A stretch of DNA of 64,000 nt from Kalaharituber pfeilii (taxonomy: Eukaryota; Ascomycota; Pezizomycetes; Pezizales; Pezizaceae), in assembly GCA_015179045.1 (NCBI GenBank), contig WHUZ01000004.1:2108001-2172000 (forward strand), read 5' to 3'. The translations under genes were made by a program, and so were the position numbers. Shown piece after piece: positions 26,372 through 38,319 of this stretch. The notes under the pieces were generated by a model. It did not search any database. It saw nothing but the letters and a program-made list of their open reading frames with translations, and was not told the DNA's origin. Every line of letters starts with the position of its first letter. The first letter of the stretch is position 1.

Positions 26372-27404
26372 CTTTCCTTTTGACGCGTCTATTCTGGCTG
26401 GGTATGTCTTGAATATTTACACTATTGCAAGCAAACAACTAATCTTTTCTCATCCTAATAGATAAATCCACCGTGCTGGCACCTCTGTTAGCAAGTCCAG
26501 CATCCCTAGTCTTCAGGTAGATTTCAACTAGGTATATACAATTTTGTAGACTATTTACTAACATTTTTTTCAGGTTTGGTTCTGTATCCTGATATGTTCC
26601 GTGGTTGTGTATGTTTGAGTTGGATTGATTGAAGTTAGATTGAGCAATTTCATCGAATCGGGATCACTTGATGGGAGTCACAAGTGCAAAGATATCTGAT
26701 GAAAAAGAATCTTGATGCCCAGCATTGGGACGTTCATCCACTCGTTTACTCCACTTGTTCCTTCCTCAGCCTCCCAGCAGAAGGGCCATTGTGTGTCGAG
26801 CAACTGTGAGAACTGTCCTGGGCACTTCCTCACATTCCCGACCTTTCCCACCCACTTTTCTGTTCCCTTTTCTTACCCTCCACTCCAAACTGTCATTACG
26901 AATTCTATAACCATACACAAGTCAGCCACAGGAAAATGGTATGACACAAATTAGAAAAAAATCAGAGCAAAAAAAGAAAAAAAAATCTAGCATGAGTGGA
27001 ACCTGCGCACCCACAACCCCGTGTACCTGTAACCTCCCTGTAGTCACAAGTTGCTTGTTTTTCAAAAGGTACGCCCCTCTTTTTTCGGAGCTCACGCCCA
27101 GGTTACCTCCGCTGACCATATTTACTGGCCTGGTCCTTCTAAAACCCCATGTACTACGACTCGACGCCCATGTAACCACCAATTGATTACAAGAGAATGG
27201 GCGTGGGGAAATTGATAAACTGCCAGATAAAAACAAAAAGACATAGAAACAAAAACACATGGAAGTAGTCGACCTAGCAAGAGGAAAAGTGTGGCGGCGG
27301 AGAGGCCGCTGAAGGGACCTGCTAGAGGGGCGATCGGATGTGCCGCTGAAAAGGACTGCTGGCTGTTGCGGCTCCTGGAGGTGGAGAGCGATTGAAACGC
27401 GGTG

Positions 27405-28667
27405 GGATGGGGTAGAGAGTGCGCAAGGTCCATATCAAAACTACAGATGTTATGTCTGCGGCTTGTATCCTTGATAAGATCACTACGTCGAGCTCGAATG
27501 CCTGTCATCCGAGCTAGGTAAGTAAATAATCAAGTGCGTCGAGCCTGAGAGATACGAACCGTTTTCTCTGCCATAGCCTCTCCCTGTTCTGTAAGCTTGT
27601 TTTCTGATACCTTTCTTGCTGATTGCAACTGTCTTGAGACCTGCAGCTGTTTTGCCCTGTTCAATTTAATTGATCTTCGAAGTCGCGCATTCTTGCCTCA
27701 TGATCTTGCTGCATACTCACAAGATCATCACTGTCTGATACTCTCGTAATCTGTCGCCAATGGTTTCTTGGACTGTCACCACTTGTTGGTGCTGCCCATT
27801 TAAGGCAGCTATTGTTGCCTCAAATATACTAGCATTCTGAAAATACTGTTGCGCTTCTTGTGCACAGGCTGTAACTTCTTACTCCCGTTCGGTAATTTGA
27901 GTTTGAAGTTTCGGCATGCACTTCACGTGACTTCTTCTCTGCTCTTTCAGCACGGTCCTTATTGATTCTGCAGTGCTCCAGCCTTACTTTCTCTTCTCAG
28001 GTCTTCCTTTTGCTTCTTGATTAAGTCTCAATTCTCTTTATGGCGTTGGTATACTTGAGCGCCTCGAAAATCTCATCGAACTTCTTCAACGTGAAGGATT
28101 CTGCTTTCATTCTGATGGCAGAATATGACATGTTCCAGTATGGCTTTTGACGCACGAAGATACTGTAGCATTATTCCATTTAAGCTGCACACTTGGAGCT
28201 CAGGGTCGAGCCCTCACCATTTTTCGCTACCAGAATGAAAGACAGCTTAACTCCTGCCATCTCCTCCTTCTCCCTGCACATCTGTTTACCTATGTTGAAT
28301 TGGAGTCACTGATGTGGAACAATGCATTATGAAAATACCTGTGGATCATGGACAAATACACCTCCTTTGCTGTTAGGATGGGGATCACACGTAGTAGCAT
28401 ATTTAAGGAATTCAATAATCATCTTTGGAATCAATGTCAGCCTGTTGTCCCAGAAGATATCACTACAGAATGATATAGAGTACAGATTTCACTGAACTAT
28501 TAGAGCCACAATAAGGTTGTAAATTTGAATCGTCTCGCTGGTTCTGTTATCGAACGGCCATACACTAGGATTACGAAAATCTTGTTAGCAGTGTAAGGGA
28601 TCGTCATGGGTGTCAATAAACGTACATACCCCAGGATTGCTAGTTTATCGATACGAGCTTTGGACAA
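27405..28667 (-). pseudogene. Decayed 5' half of RAD50, Walker A deleted
   Basis: On the minus strand the order follows the N-terminal half of Rad50, the SMC-like ATPase of the MRN complex. It starts with SKARIDKLAILG (from 28667, with TTG where ATG is expected). After an intron come PFDNRTSETIQIYN, then RLTLIPKMIIEFLKYATT and PHPNSKGGVFVHDP (about 28350-28441), VKLSFILVAKNGEG, QYLRASKAILEHVIFCHQNE (about 28105-28165), KKFDEIFEALKYTNAIKRIE in another frame, coiled-coil pieces (NRAKQLQVSRQLQSARKVSE, near 27620) and SDLIKDTSRRHNICSFD (about 27435-27485). The phosphate-binding GxxGxGKT loop expected between TLI and IIE is missing, leaving TLIPKMIIEF. Stops and frame shifts interrupt nearly every block. 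The C-terminal coiled coil and ATPase lobe are not seen to the left. It is non-functional beyond doubt. Confidence 0.92.
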
Positions 28668-30540
28668 ATTAGGTCACTGACAGCACTTATCGCAGCAGAA
28701 TGAGTCCTACACCTGATACAGCTGCTTGATTAGATTATGTGCAATAGAAATGCAGAGATATCATGTGTAGACTTACATTTGCTACAGGAGTCAGCTGCAC
28801 GGTGTCTAGACAGCTGTTGGAGATAATGTAGACTGAAGCGTTTGACAGATGTGGCAGGGAGATGCGATCTTTCCCACGAGGCTCAGAACTTTCTGAATCA
28901 CGTGATTCCCACGTGTACCGAATGCCTCATTTCATACTATACATACCTTCAGTAAGGTACGAGAACACCTTTAGGACCTTTAGTATAGGGTGTGCTTGAA
29001 ACGCGGAAACAGCACTGTTACTTATTCGCTCGAAAAGGTTTTACATGGTAAACGAGAAAGATACACTTTCCACATCAATGCAGTAAGATGCTGGAGTTAC
29101 TGAAAGGTTGCAGTCATCTGGATTATTTTATAGAAGGTATTGTAACAGTATATTCCAGAGATTACAAAAGTTATTCTTCGTTTATCCAAATATTGATCAA
29201 GCATTAGTATTGCCAGTCGTCGTTTCCCCCGCCCCAGCAAAAGATAATTCCTTCTCTTCGGTAACCTTGTCATTGTCAACGTCCATCATTTCATCATTCT
29301 CGCTAGACAGGTGTGGGATTTTCGGGGAAGCGTCATCATAGTAGCGCCCATCCTGTCCTGTTTTTCCTGAGTATCTGACGCAGAATTCGACTTGGGGGCT
29401 AGTGATCTCAAATCTTCAGGACCCAAACTAAGGCCCTTGGGTTGTTGCAGCATTTCTTCATTGTGTCGACATTGATGCCGTTGTAGTTGGTGAGCCTTGA
29501 GAGTTTGCTCCCGCTCCCGCCGTAAAATTTCTCCTTGAGTCGCTCCATTGAATCTGGATTTTCCTATTCGCCATCTGTAGATAATGAATGATTTCTCAGG
29601 CAGCTAATTGGTGTCAGAAAAGCACTACTTATTGACTCGTCACTACCGAGCACATTCAGCACTCCTGAAACTGGCAATTACGTAGATGAGGGCATTCCTC
29701 CCATGCTCTCCTGCCTGCTTTTCTGCATTGTTCGATGTCGTGGGCGCAGGGAGTGTTTGGTTAATGAGAAACGAATGGTTGGCAATCTAGCACCCCACGA
29801 GTTAGCCCTTGGGAACTTACTTAGATACATGCAATTTTGGGTAACTGATATAATCAACGTGCTCAAGGGAGGTTTTGAGCATCAGAAGCCAACAATCTCT
29901 GTGTATCTGTCTCACTTCCAGACTGTTTGGAATCAATGCATCCAAACCTACAGATCATTTTTCCATCTTGTATTATACCTCCTATATTTAAGTAATCACC
30001 TGTGGTACCTGCTTTGGTCAGTCATGTTCACAACTCGCCGAGTGATCTTGAAGGAGGCCATACTCACCAGGCTTCATGTGGGGGTCATGGGGTGTGCTAA
30101 TTCCCGCAGTCTTGCGAGAATATCCGAATGCAACTGTGTGTGAGCCCTAGGACTGTAAAACAATTATCGCGAAACTGAATGCTTAATTGTTGATTATTAA
30201 CGTGGTACCCTGACTAAGGCGGCTGAAGAATAAAGTGTTACTCTAGATTAGCTCAGGTGCCAAAGCTTTCACTTTTGACAGGATCCTTGTCCGAAGCAGA
30301 ACTGAAACGTCCCAAGCTGTTTTGGAGGGGCAAGGGGGACGGCGGGGCTGGATATGTGTGTGCTGGATGCTGGTTGCTGGTTGCTGGTTGCTGGTTGCTG
30401 GGGGACGAAGCAATGCGTGTGCGTTCGTCGAGCTGGGGAATACTGTGATTTAATTTTCCTGTGAAATACGATATAAGCCTGTGGGTAACTAGACACCGGT
30501 GAGTTCTCGATTCACCAATTTATCTCTCCTGCGAGAGCGC

Positions 30541-30562
30541 AGCAGCAGCAGCAGCAGCAGCA
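30541..30562. repeat. GCA trinucleotide microsatellite
   Basis: Seven GCA copies in a row, read directly. It lies in intergenic DNA and has no coding context. Confidence 0.85.
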
Positions 30563-32066
30563 GCCGGAGCACGGACGCGCAGATTAATCGCGTATCTCGC
30601 CTGAGTGGCTTAGACAAGCATGGCAGACAAAGACAGGAAGTTATGTAGGAAGTTATGTAGGAAGTAGTCTCACGCCAGACAGAAATCCAGCCTCGAGCCA
30701 AGAAAGCTGGGGGCAGGACGCGTGCCAAGCGGTTCGAGACCGCTACAGTGCGAGTAGAGTACAATACCAGGTATCAAGTATAGTATGCGCTGCAGCCTAG
30801 TCTCGTAACGCTGACTATCCGCAGCCAGCGATTCTTCTGTACGTGCATGGCGGGGCCAACAGCCAAGAGGGATGCATATGCAAGTGCTTAATGTCAGAGA
30901 AGCCAGAGCGTATGATACGGGGTAGTCTGGTTAGATACGGGGCATCATCTCGCAATTCTACAAGTCACATAGCCTATGAAACTGTTGCAAGTCACATGTA
31001 TGAGTACTAGTACCAGTCTGCACTCAAGTATTCCCGGCACGAGACCGAGTCCATCTATGATAACTCAACACACTTGCTGTAGCACGTTGAATATCCATGC
31101 GGAGGGCTGCATTACGACGGTGCCATGCTTCCTTGGAATATAATAAACTTATGTCCGAGGAAGCATTGTCTTGCCCCAGTAAGCGCATATGCGCATGCCT
31201 CGCGCTGGAGCCTGGACAAAGACAAAGCCGGACTCTCGCTGTCTTTCACGAGTAATGGCCTGCCTGCCTGCCTGCCTGCCTGCCTGCGGACACAGCATCT
31301 GCTCGTTGCTCGCCCGCATCTCACTGCTTCGCCGCGAGCCCGAGCTTGTCGCTATTCTTAGGCACGTTGTGCTGCCTGGGCGACCACAACTGGCTGACGG
31401 ACTCGGCCTGGAGTCGCTCGCAGTGTCGCGGCACCAGGCTGCAGGGGCAGGGGCCTGGTGCTGCGAATTTTGCCTGGTGGATTACTCGCGCGGCCTCGCT
31501 GTGCTGCGTGTTCCGGCGGCGATGGTTGGTGCCGCGCAGCAGGCAGCAGGGAGGGCGTCGGCGGGGAGCAGGCTGCCCTCTCCGCTCACGGCCTTTGCTG
31601 CTCTGCCTCCCCCCTTCTCTGCAGCAGTCTCTCGCTCGCCCACCTTCGCTGTCACCTGCACGCTCTGCATGTCCTTTCTTTTTCGCTGCTCCACCACACT
31701 CGCTCCCTTGATACATATCCCTAAACACTCTTAACGGCCTTGTCAATCCCCCCCCCCCCCCCACACACCACCCCCAGCCTGCCCAGTTCAGCTCACCACA
31801 CACTCGCTAAATTCAATATTCTAGAGAGCGGACACCGCCCTCCCCCCCCAACCCCCCCCAACCCCCAAACGTTGAGGCGCCTCACTTCTCTCACAACGAC
31901 CACTAATCACTCACTGTCGTTTAACTGCACCTTAATATTTCCCCATCCCTTCTGTCTCTCGCTCGTGGTGTCTTAATTTCTTGACTCCACTTCCTCTTGA
32001 CTTCACTCTTATCGCACAGCTGGTCTGGGTCCAGTACGGAAGTGAAAGGGTTTAAAACGGAAAAGG

Positions 32067-32067
<1 letters not shown>

Positions 32068-32102
<35 letters not shown>
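32068..32102. repeat. Poly-A homopolymer, about 35 bases
   Basis: An uninterrupted A run about 0.5 kb upstream of the UPF0658 gene start, read directly. Confidence 0.9.
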
Positions 32103-32104
<2 letters not shown>

Positions 32105-32596
32105 AAGGAACGGAAAAAACTTAATTCAATAGGAAAAATTCGTTAGAAAATACCTACTTTGTTCACAGCCACAACCCCCCAACCTCGTTCCGACATAAGA
32201 CAAAGTAGCCTCAGCCGTTCTTCGACCTTTCAACCACTTCAACATCACTCCAGGAGCTACATGCGAAATTATCCCCACGTCCAAGCCCTTTAGCAGCTAA
32301 TTCCGCGCCATCTCCTGGAGGCTTCTCAACAGCGACATAAACATTTTCCGCCTTTTACACAACTTCAGCAGTACAGAAAAGGAAAAGGGGTTGGAACACA
32401 CTCGCAACAGGACACGCCTATCAGACAAAAGGGCAGACAGAGGTAGCTAGCCGCGGTACTTGCAAAGCTAGCTTCTGAGGAGAGTGGAGAGAAGTTTGGC
32501 TTAGTTTAGAGGTTCCCATAGAAACTCACCAAAATTTTCGAAAGCAGCCAAAGCACCCTCCTAGGAGGACGACAACGGCGTAGAGAAGGGGAAAGC

Positions 32597-33879
32597 ATGG
32601 TTTACTTACCGAATACTCCATGGACATGGAGTTTCCTGACAATAGCACTCTTAGAGTCGGCAATTATTCTGGGGTTTGAAGGGTTAGATATTCAATATTT
32701 TGTTGGAATGAGTCCTTAGCTAATCTCGTGTTCAGATTTGTCTTCGCGACTTTTCAGAACAATATCATTTACCGCTCAGGAGTCAACAACCCGCCACAAA
32801 CCCGGACAATCCCAACGTACGTGGTTTCTCGTTCATTGCAGAACATTTCATGTTGGAACATCGTTCATTGGTTCGTCTAAACTAATCTATATTGTGGCGT
32901 CAGATATCTTACCCTTTTTATCTTCGCTCACATTTTCCTTATTGGATTGGTCTACGATGCATTACGGTTAAAGAATACTATTCAAGTGATTGGCCTTTGC
33001 CTCTTCAATGGCGCCCTTCTTATCTACGCGGCTATTCAGATGGACCAAATTCAGGAGGCGAACGTATATCTTCTTCAATACAAGCCGGAGCCTCTGGCAA
33101 AGGAGGACATTTGGCCAAAGATACAGCCTTTCCTGATTGCTATCCCTTGTGTTCTTGGCCTATGCACAGTCCTGATGTCTATAGTGGCATGGAAACTATA
33201 TGACGAGTTTGCATGGACAATTTACAAACATATATCTGCCGATCTCAGGATGAAGCGCCGCTATCTCACGTTTCAGATTTTCGTAGCGCTTCTGAAATTC
33301 GACTTCTTCTTCTTCCTCGGGTTCACAATTCAATTCCTTGTCATTGTGCTTGAGTCCAATGATATCGAATTCAAGCTGACAATCGTCGTCATTCCATTGA
33401 CCATTATCTTCTTGCTTTCTGCAGCATGGGCCACCCGTAGAGAGAACACATGGATAATGGCTATTGTAGTGGTATGTCACATCCTCAGTTTTGGATCTAT
33501 TTTTACTGACATTCCCCACAGCTCGTGTTCCACGGCTCTATGGCATACTTCTTGTTCAAACTTGTGCGGATGTATAATGATAAGAAACGAGAACAGCTAT
33601 ATATGCCAGCTCGAAGGTCTTTAACATCGTTTGGTATATGCCCTTCATCGTATGACTATGGTAGTTCATCCTGACTAACTTCGTTACAAAGCTGTCATTA
33701 CCCTCATCTTGATCACTATTACCATAGCCAACGCCATTACCTGCATGCTCAACTTTAATAAGGGCCTCAAGCCGCATATTACCAAACGCAAATTTGCCAG
33801 TGATGAAGATAAGCATGCCATGACCGAAATGAGTCCGCATGTGAATCATCCAGTACCTTCCAGAATGACAATTGACTAA
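32597..33879 (+). CDS. UPF0658-family Golgi membrane protein (344 aa)
   Basis: Exons: 32597-32682, 32736-32816, 32904-33471, 33522-33633, 33692-33879; all junctions are GT..AG and keep frame. The protein starts MVYLPNTPWTWSFLTIALLE and contains the family blocks YDALRLKNTIQVIGLCLFN, AWKLYDEFAWTIYKHISADL, RMKRRYLTFQIFVALLKFD and YFLFKLVRMYNDKK. These match the fungal family annotated as UPF0658 Golgi apparatus membrane protein (fission yeast SPAC1952.10c type). I count about eight hydrophobic segments (around residues 10-28, 57-72, 82-98, 130-152, 178-205, 212-231, 238-257, 284-304) and a hydrophilic cytosol-like tail. The molecular role of the family is unknown. It appears intact. Confidence 0.9.
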
Positions 33880-34430
33880 ACGCTTTGACCCCCATTGCAC
33901 TCAGACAAAGTTATCCATTGGCATGAGCTTGTCAAGCGCAGCAGAGAATGTCAATTGATATACTCAACTGTTGCCTGCTTTTGATTACCATTATTTATTT
34001 GTCTTCATGGGGTTGCTATTTCACGATTCTAAGTAATTATCATATTCTTCTGGGCACTTATTATTTCGCGGCATACTTCCTTTTTTATTTTCTCTGCTGC
34101 CAGTTTGAAGCTCTTGTTTAGAAAATGAAATGCTTTGGGGTTATCTTTTCTTTTTTCCTTTCCTTGTTTACCGTCTTTTGGTCGTTATTTAAGTAGGGGT
34201 TCAATTGATGGCGTTCACATTGGTCTTGATTCCGTGAGGCCGAAATCTGTGGATTACCGACTTTTGAATGGGGATGGGACCATCGCTTACTTTTGGTGAA
34301 GAAGTGTTGTACACGTAGGGTTGTACGTTCAAGATCGTGCTAGGGTGTGACTAGCATTGGGATGGGTCCTCTGCATTTCTTTCATACGCTATTATACCGG
34401 TAGGGCGGGCAAATAGGTTGCTGTTCTTAG

Positions 34431-34465
<35 letters not shown>

Positions 34466-34818
34466 CTTTCCTCACGAGTTTCCTAGAATGTTTTCGTTTT
34501 ATCCTTTCTTCAAATACCACACTTTCATAAAATATCAAGCACAATCAAACATTCCAACTTTCCGCTTTGTTTGAATGTCATTTGGATGAAACTGGACTTA
34601 ATGTCACTCTTTTGTTCTTTATGCAACCATACCGTCAAGTAATTTCTCACCCCCTTTGAATGTATTTATTTGAAATGGTTGTTCAGCGTACTTGTTACTG
34701 AGAATCTGAGCCAATGATATCTCATTTTAAATGTAATGCTTCATTGGGCTCTTAAACTATTTGCAGTGAGGATTTACAGTTAATCACGTGTCTAATCAGG
34801 TCTAAACCTTTGATGCTA
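33880..34818. other. Convergent 3' flanks with T-tract
   Basis: This spacer lies between two genes pointing at each other, the UPF0658 gene (plus) and NPR2 (minus). It is T-rich, includes a T-tract of about 33 at 34433-34465, and shows no open frame of note. It presumably holds both 3' untranslated regions and polyadenylation signals. Confidence 0.6.
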
Positions 34819-36328
34819 TTATTTCTCAATTAGCTGTATGTCACCGTAACCTTTCGCCAACCTCTCTGCAGCCTCCCCCTCAGATATCTGCAACTCTGTG
34901 CATATATCATCAAAATGATGGTTTCCGTCCAGGAACTTGGCCATTGGTAGCTTCTTATCCAATTGGCTGGGATCGTTGGACACTGGATATTTGTGTACTC
35001 TGTACAAGATGCCCTTTATGACGCCAAAGCTAATAAACCTCCTCACGTCAATTCCTGCCAGAAGATCTTTGTTATCAATGCACCACTGCTTTAAAGGGTG
35101 CCCCTGGCGTAGAGAACAATAGAGCTCGAATACCGCTGGGAACGTGAGTTTTCGCGGGGGGGATTTGATGTGTGGATGGGACGGATGGATGGAGATGTAG
35201 TTGATGCATTCTTCCTGGAGAGCAGGGTCATGGACGAGTGAGGTAATTTCTGAGGTAACGGCGTAAACGGAAGAGAATTGGAAAATGTCGACCATGATAA
35301 GGCAGTTGTAGTAAAGGAGATGTTCGATGCATTTTTGGGTCAAGTTGTAGTCGGCATCAGCTAGCTCGGAGATGCGTTTGACAGAATTGATGCCGTCAAT
35401 GAAAGGGATGATCTGAGATTGGTCGTTTCATCAGCAGTAGCAGCTTTGTAGGTGCCATAAGGGGTCATACCTTTTGCATCGTCAAGTCCCAGTTGATGTC
35501 CATCAGAAGTTCCAGCTGCACTGTGCAGATAGGTACATGGTAGGCTTTGACGGGAGGTGGTGGAGCGTATATCGGGAACAATTTGATATTTATGGTATTG
35601 GAGTCATCTACCACCATCAAAGGTCAGTCTTAATCTAGTATGAAGCCACAGTGGTAGGAGTCCTAGAGACTGGAATATGAAAGATAAAAGATACAATCGT
35701 ACTTATCGGAATCATGCACTCGCAGTAGTTATTCAGGTCCTCCATAACCTGCTCGATCAAACTGTAGATGCCACTCCTCGTCACCTCATTCCACAAGAAC
35801 CCACTTTGCTCCTCGAGCGCCTTGAACAGCTTTGCTAGCTTCCTCACGACACTCTTGTAGCTTGAGGGATCGACATTCTCCTCAAGGACGATACCAATGT
35901 TGAAAATGTACTCATTGCGGTCGTACTTGCGGTCCTCAAGGCACACGGGGTATCCCAGAATACGGTAGCGGTTCGTACACACCGTTACCAGGCGGTCGCA
36001 CAGGGCTTGCTTCGGAATGATGTAGTCTGAGACTGTATCGAAGTCGAAGAGGGGCGGATGCGGGCAGCTTGGGGAGGCGGTGACGGACCCATCTGGGACT
36101 TGGTACAGTACTTGAGGACCTGTGCAGGACGACCACGGCGGTTAGCGAGCAGGGTGCTTGAGGGGCGCTTCAGTATATGCACGGCTGGGACGAGGGGAGC
36201 AAGGGCTGCGTGCGGCCTTGGGAGGCGGGGCACGGGGGACGGGGGGGGGCGGGGGGCGGGGGACGGGGGACGGGATGCCTGCTACCTTTGTCGATGTGAA
36301 AGTGCGCGAAGAATATTGACTTGATCAT
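34819..36328 (-). CDS. NPR2: Nitrogen permease regulator 2 (NPR2/NPRL2), 396 aa
   Basis: Exons (minus): 36328-36286, 36119-35703, 35607-35471, 35412-34819; all are in phase. ATG at 36328 gives MIKSIFFAHFHIDKG, then PLFDFDTVSDYIIPKQALCD, RYRILGYPVCLEDRKYDRNE, EDLNNYCECMIPI, INIKLFPIYAPPPVKAYHVP, GINSVKRISELADADYN and the C-terminal FELYCSLRQGHPLKQWC, RRFISFGVIKGILYRVHKYP and KFLDGNHHFDDICTELQ. These are signature blocks of Npr2, a longin-domain subunit of the Npr2-Npr3-Iml1 complex (SEACIT/GATOR1), which restrains TORC1 when amino acids are scarce and acts at the vacuole membrane. Length is near the family norm. Intron 1 (36120-36285) is strikingly C-rich on the coding strand. It is divergently paired with the Snapin-like gene, 189 bp away. 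It appears intact. Confidence 0.95.
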
Positions 36329-36517
36329 AGGGCCGGGTCGACGTGCGTCTGCGATTCGCCTCCACGTTCTAGCAGGCCTGCAGCTTATTAGCACCTGAGC
36401 CGTGGAGGACACCGGCGACCTGCCTCAAGGCCTGCGACACGAGCGACGCGGATAAGCTTCGAGCAGCACCACGACAGAGCACTCCAGCTGGGCCCCCTCG
36501 CAGACAGCAGCCCGCAC
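36329..36517. promoter_or_regulatory. Shared 189-bp spacer of divergent NPR2 and Snapin-like genes
   Basis: The two start codons (36328 minus, 36518 plus) are only 189 bp apart, so both promoters must lie in this GC-rich spacer or overlap the coding ends. No TATA-like element is evident. Co-regulation is inference. Confidence 0.5.
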
Positions 36518-37054
36518 ATGGAAGGCAGCTCGAGCGCAACTGCTCTGCCCGGTGGCCAGCAGGGAGCGCCGGGCCTGGCCGAGGCCACGGCGCAGCAGCT
36601 GTCATCGCCGCCGCCGCCTCCCCCGCCGATTGACGACCCGCTCGTGAACGGGATTAAGACGCTGTTTGACCCCACGATAAAGCAGACGACAGAGAAGCTG
36701 CTTCAGGTGCACAAGAGCCAATTGGCGCTGAGCGACGAGTTGGACAGGCTGATTGCTCGTAAGTCCCCAGTCCCTTGCGCAGCGCAGTATACGCGATTTC
36801 GCCGCTCACAAACGTGCAGAGCTGCAGAACTACTTGGACAACTCGGAACCTCCTTCGATACGGCCAACCGTGTTAAAGCTGGCGGCGACCTCCAAAAAGC
36901 TCGCAGCTGTGAACGGTACGCTTGACGAAGATTTGAATTAGGATAAAGCCCTTTTTCACTAACAGTTCATGCATTACTGATAGCCGCCTTACAAAACATC
37001 CAACAACGGCTGAACAAATTATTTCTACAGCTTAGCAAGCACAGGACATCATGA
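36518..37054 (+). CDS. Snapin/Pallidin-like BLOC-1 family protein (135 aa)
   Basis: Exons: 36518-36758, 36820-36915, 36984-37054; introns GTAAGT..GCAG and GTACGC..ATAG, phases consistent. The N-terminal 40 residues are Ala/Pro-rich with a Pro8 run. After residue 45 comes a helical, heptad-rich region (TLFDPTIKQTTEKLLQVHKS, QLALSDELDRLIA, LQNYLDNSEPPSIRPTVLKL, AATSKKLAAVNAALQNIQQR). This layout, two helices joined by a short 'PP' hinge and a final VNxxLQxIQxRL, fits fungal Snapin/Pallidin-type proteins of the BLOC-1 complex, which acts in endosomal trafficking. I am fairly sure of the fold class and less sure of the exact orthologue. Without exon 3 the helix would be cut short, which supports the second intron. 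Confidence 0.75.
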
Positions 37055-37326
37055 CTTGCTCCAACAACACACTTAAACCCCCCAACGCTTCTTTTCTCCA
37101 ATTAATGCTTTCTGCCGTCCCCAAGCGTTTACATCATGTCTTCTCAAACGTTCCCGCTGCTTGCTTGCAATATCATTAGTGCCAACAAATTGCTCAGCTG
37201 CCAGATTGCGGGGCGTTTCCTTTTGGTTTTTGCGAAGTTTTCATATTCGAGCATTGCTTTGATATTTTGGAAGTGGGATGTAAACAGCTAGAATTGCCGA
37301 GTCTAATGCTGAAAATGCTAACATGC

Positions 37327-38319
37327 CTAATAGGCAAACTTATCATGCTTTCCATGCTTGACCCGCACATCTAGGAGGGCTTCATGGAAACGACCTTCTA
37401 TAGATGGGGTTAATACGGTTTTTGCGTCGTGATTGTATTGGAGGCCATCGATCACATACCTCGTCGTGCTTTCTTCAAAATCTTTACTTGGTCATCATCT
37501 AACTTGACACCAGCTCTAGAGAAAGCAATCAGCATATCCCTGACAAATAATCACCAGTCTAAACTTACTGGGCTTCCAAGTCCTTTCGTGTGATTCTATC
37601 CCTCAACTTATTTTCTTCCTTCTTCGTCTTCTTCTTGAATCTGGCTTGTCCTCTTATGGTCCAGGTTTGACAAAAGCCGATTTCCTCCGCATCCCCTCGT
37701 ATCTCAATTGTACCGCCGCTTTTGGGGTCATCGATTCCAATGTATTTATCTCTGATGGTTTGGAATGCCCATCCAGCTCCTACGTCCGTCTTGATCGCCA
37801 CAAATCCTTCTTCATGAGAGATGGCTTCCTTTGTTGCACTAAGAACCCCAAACTTGTCGCAGCTGAGATATTTTCCGTGATGCGACTTGAGCGAGTAGCG
37901 ATCTGAGCCGTGGATTTTGCTGATGACCCACACTTGCTTCACCTCAGCTGGTTCGGCCGTGTGGAGGTTCTCGCCTTCAATGTTGTCGAGGGTCAAGGCA
38001 TAAACTTTGCCTGTCGCATCACAAGCCATGCAGATGGGCTTTGTCGCCGCCTGCATCCCCAATGGTATCAGTCACTGGTTCGCATATTCTGGAATTCTGC
38101 AGGAAAGCCACCCACAAATGTAAACATCACAGGTCCTGTCAGCTCTTCGGGCTGTACCATTGTCACCCATCCTTCAGGCTCCTCCGCGGTGCTGCTGCTT
38201 GTTTTCGTCACAGCCGTAGAGCTTCCCTCCCCTCTGTTATCGTCGTCGCCATCGTCCTTTGAGCTCCGCTTCCGCTTCTTCGTCTTCTTGTCGCCTTTGA
38301 ATGTGAGCGGTTTCACCAT
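37327..38319 (-). CDS. FRG1: FRG1-like nuclear protein (270 aa)
   Basis: Exons (minus): 38319-38116, 38050-37569, 37515-37460, 37397-37327; frame is kept throughout. The start MVKPLTFKGDKKTKKRKR is the hallmark of FRG1 proteins. GWVTMVQPEELTGPVMFTF, CMACDATGKVYALTLDNIEG, EVKQVWVISKIHGSDRYSLK, HHGKYLSCDKFGVLSATKEA, GDAEEIGFCQTWTIRGQARF and the tail DQVKILKKARREGRFHEALL and DVRVKHGKHDKFAY follow in order. FRG1 has a fascin-like beta-trefoil fold, is nuclear/nucleolar, binds RNA and actin and is linked to pre-mRNA splicing. The basic N-terminus is a likely nuclear localisation signal. It sits head-to-head with the dioxygenase gene (434-bp spacer). It appears intact. Confidence 0.93.

Larger units (their letters stand above)
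28668..32596. other. Intergenic DNA with unassigned coding-like scraps and microsatellites
   Basis: No live gene is supported. On the minus strand between about 30140 and 29180 there are pieces that look coding and intron-separated (LHSDILARLRELAHPMTPT near 30120; LRREREQTLKAHQLQRHQ near 29500; SLGPEDLRSLAPKSNSASD near 29400), probably another decayed gene I cannot name. Further right are a GGTTGCT array (about 30370-30400), a GCA array (30541-30562), a TGCC array (31259-31286), C-tracts near 31747-31762 and an A-tract at about 32068-32102. The last few hundred bases should contain the promoter and leader of the 32597 gene. Confidence 0.5.

Noticed and set aside
27122..27404. Continuation of the RAD50 relic frame to the left
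   Set aside because: After SFDMDL the translation no longer resembles Rad50 in any frame, so I ended the relic at about 27405.
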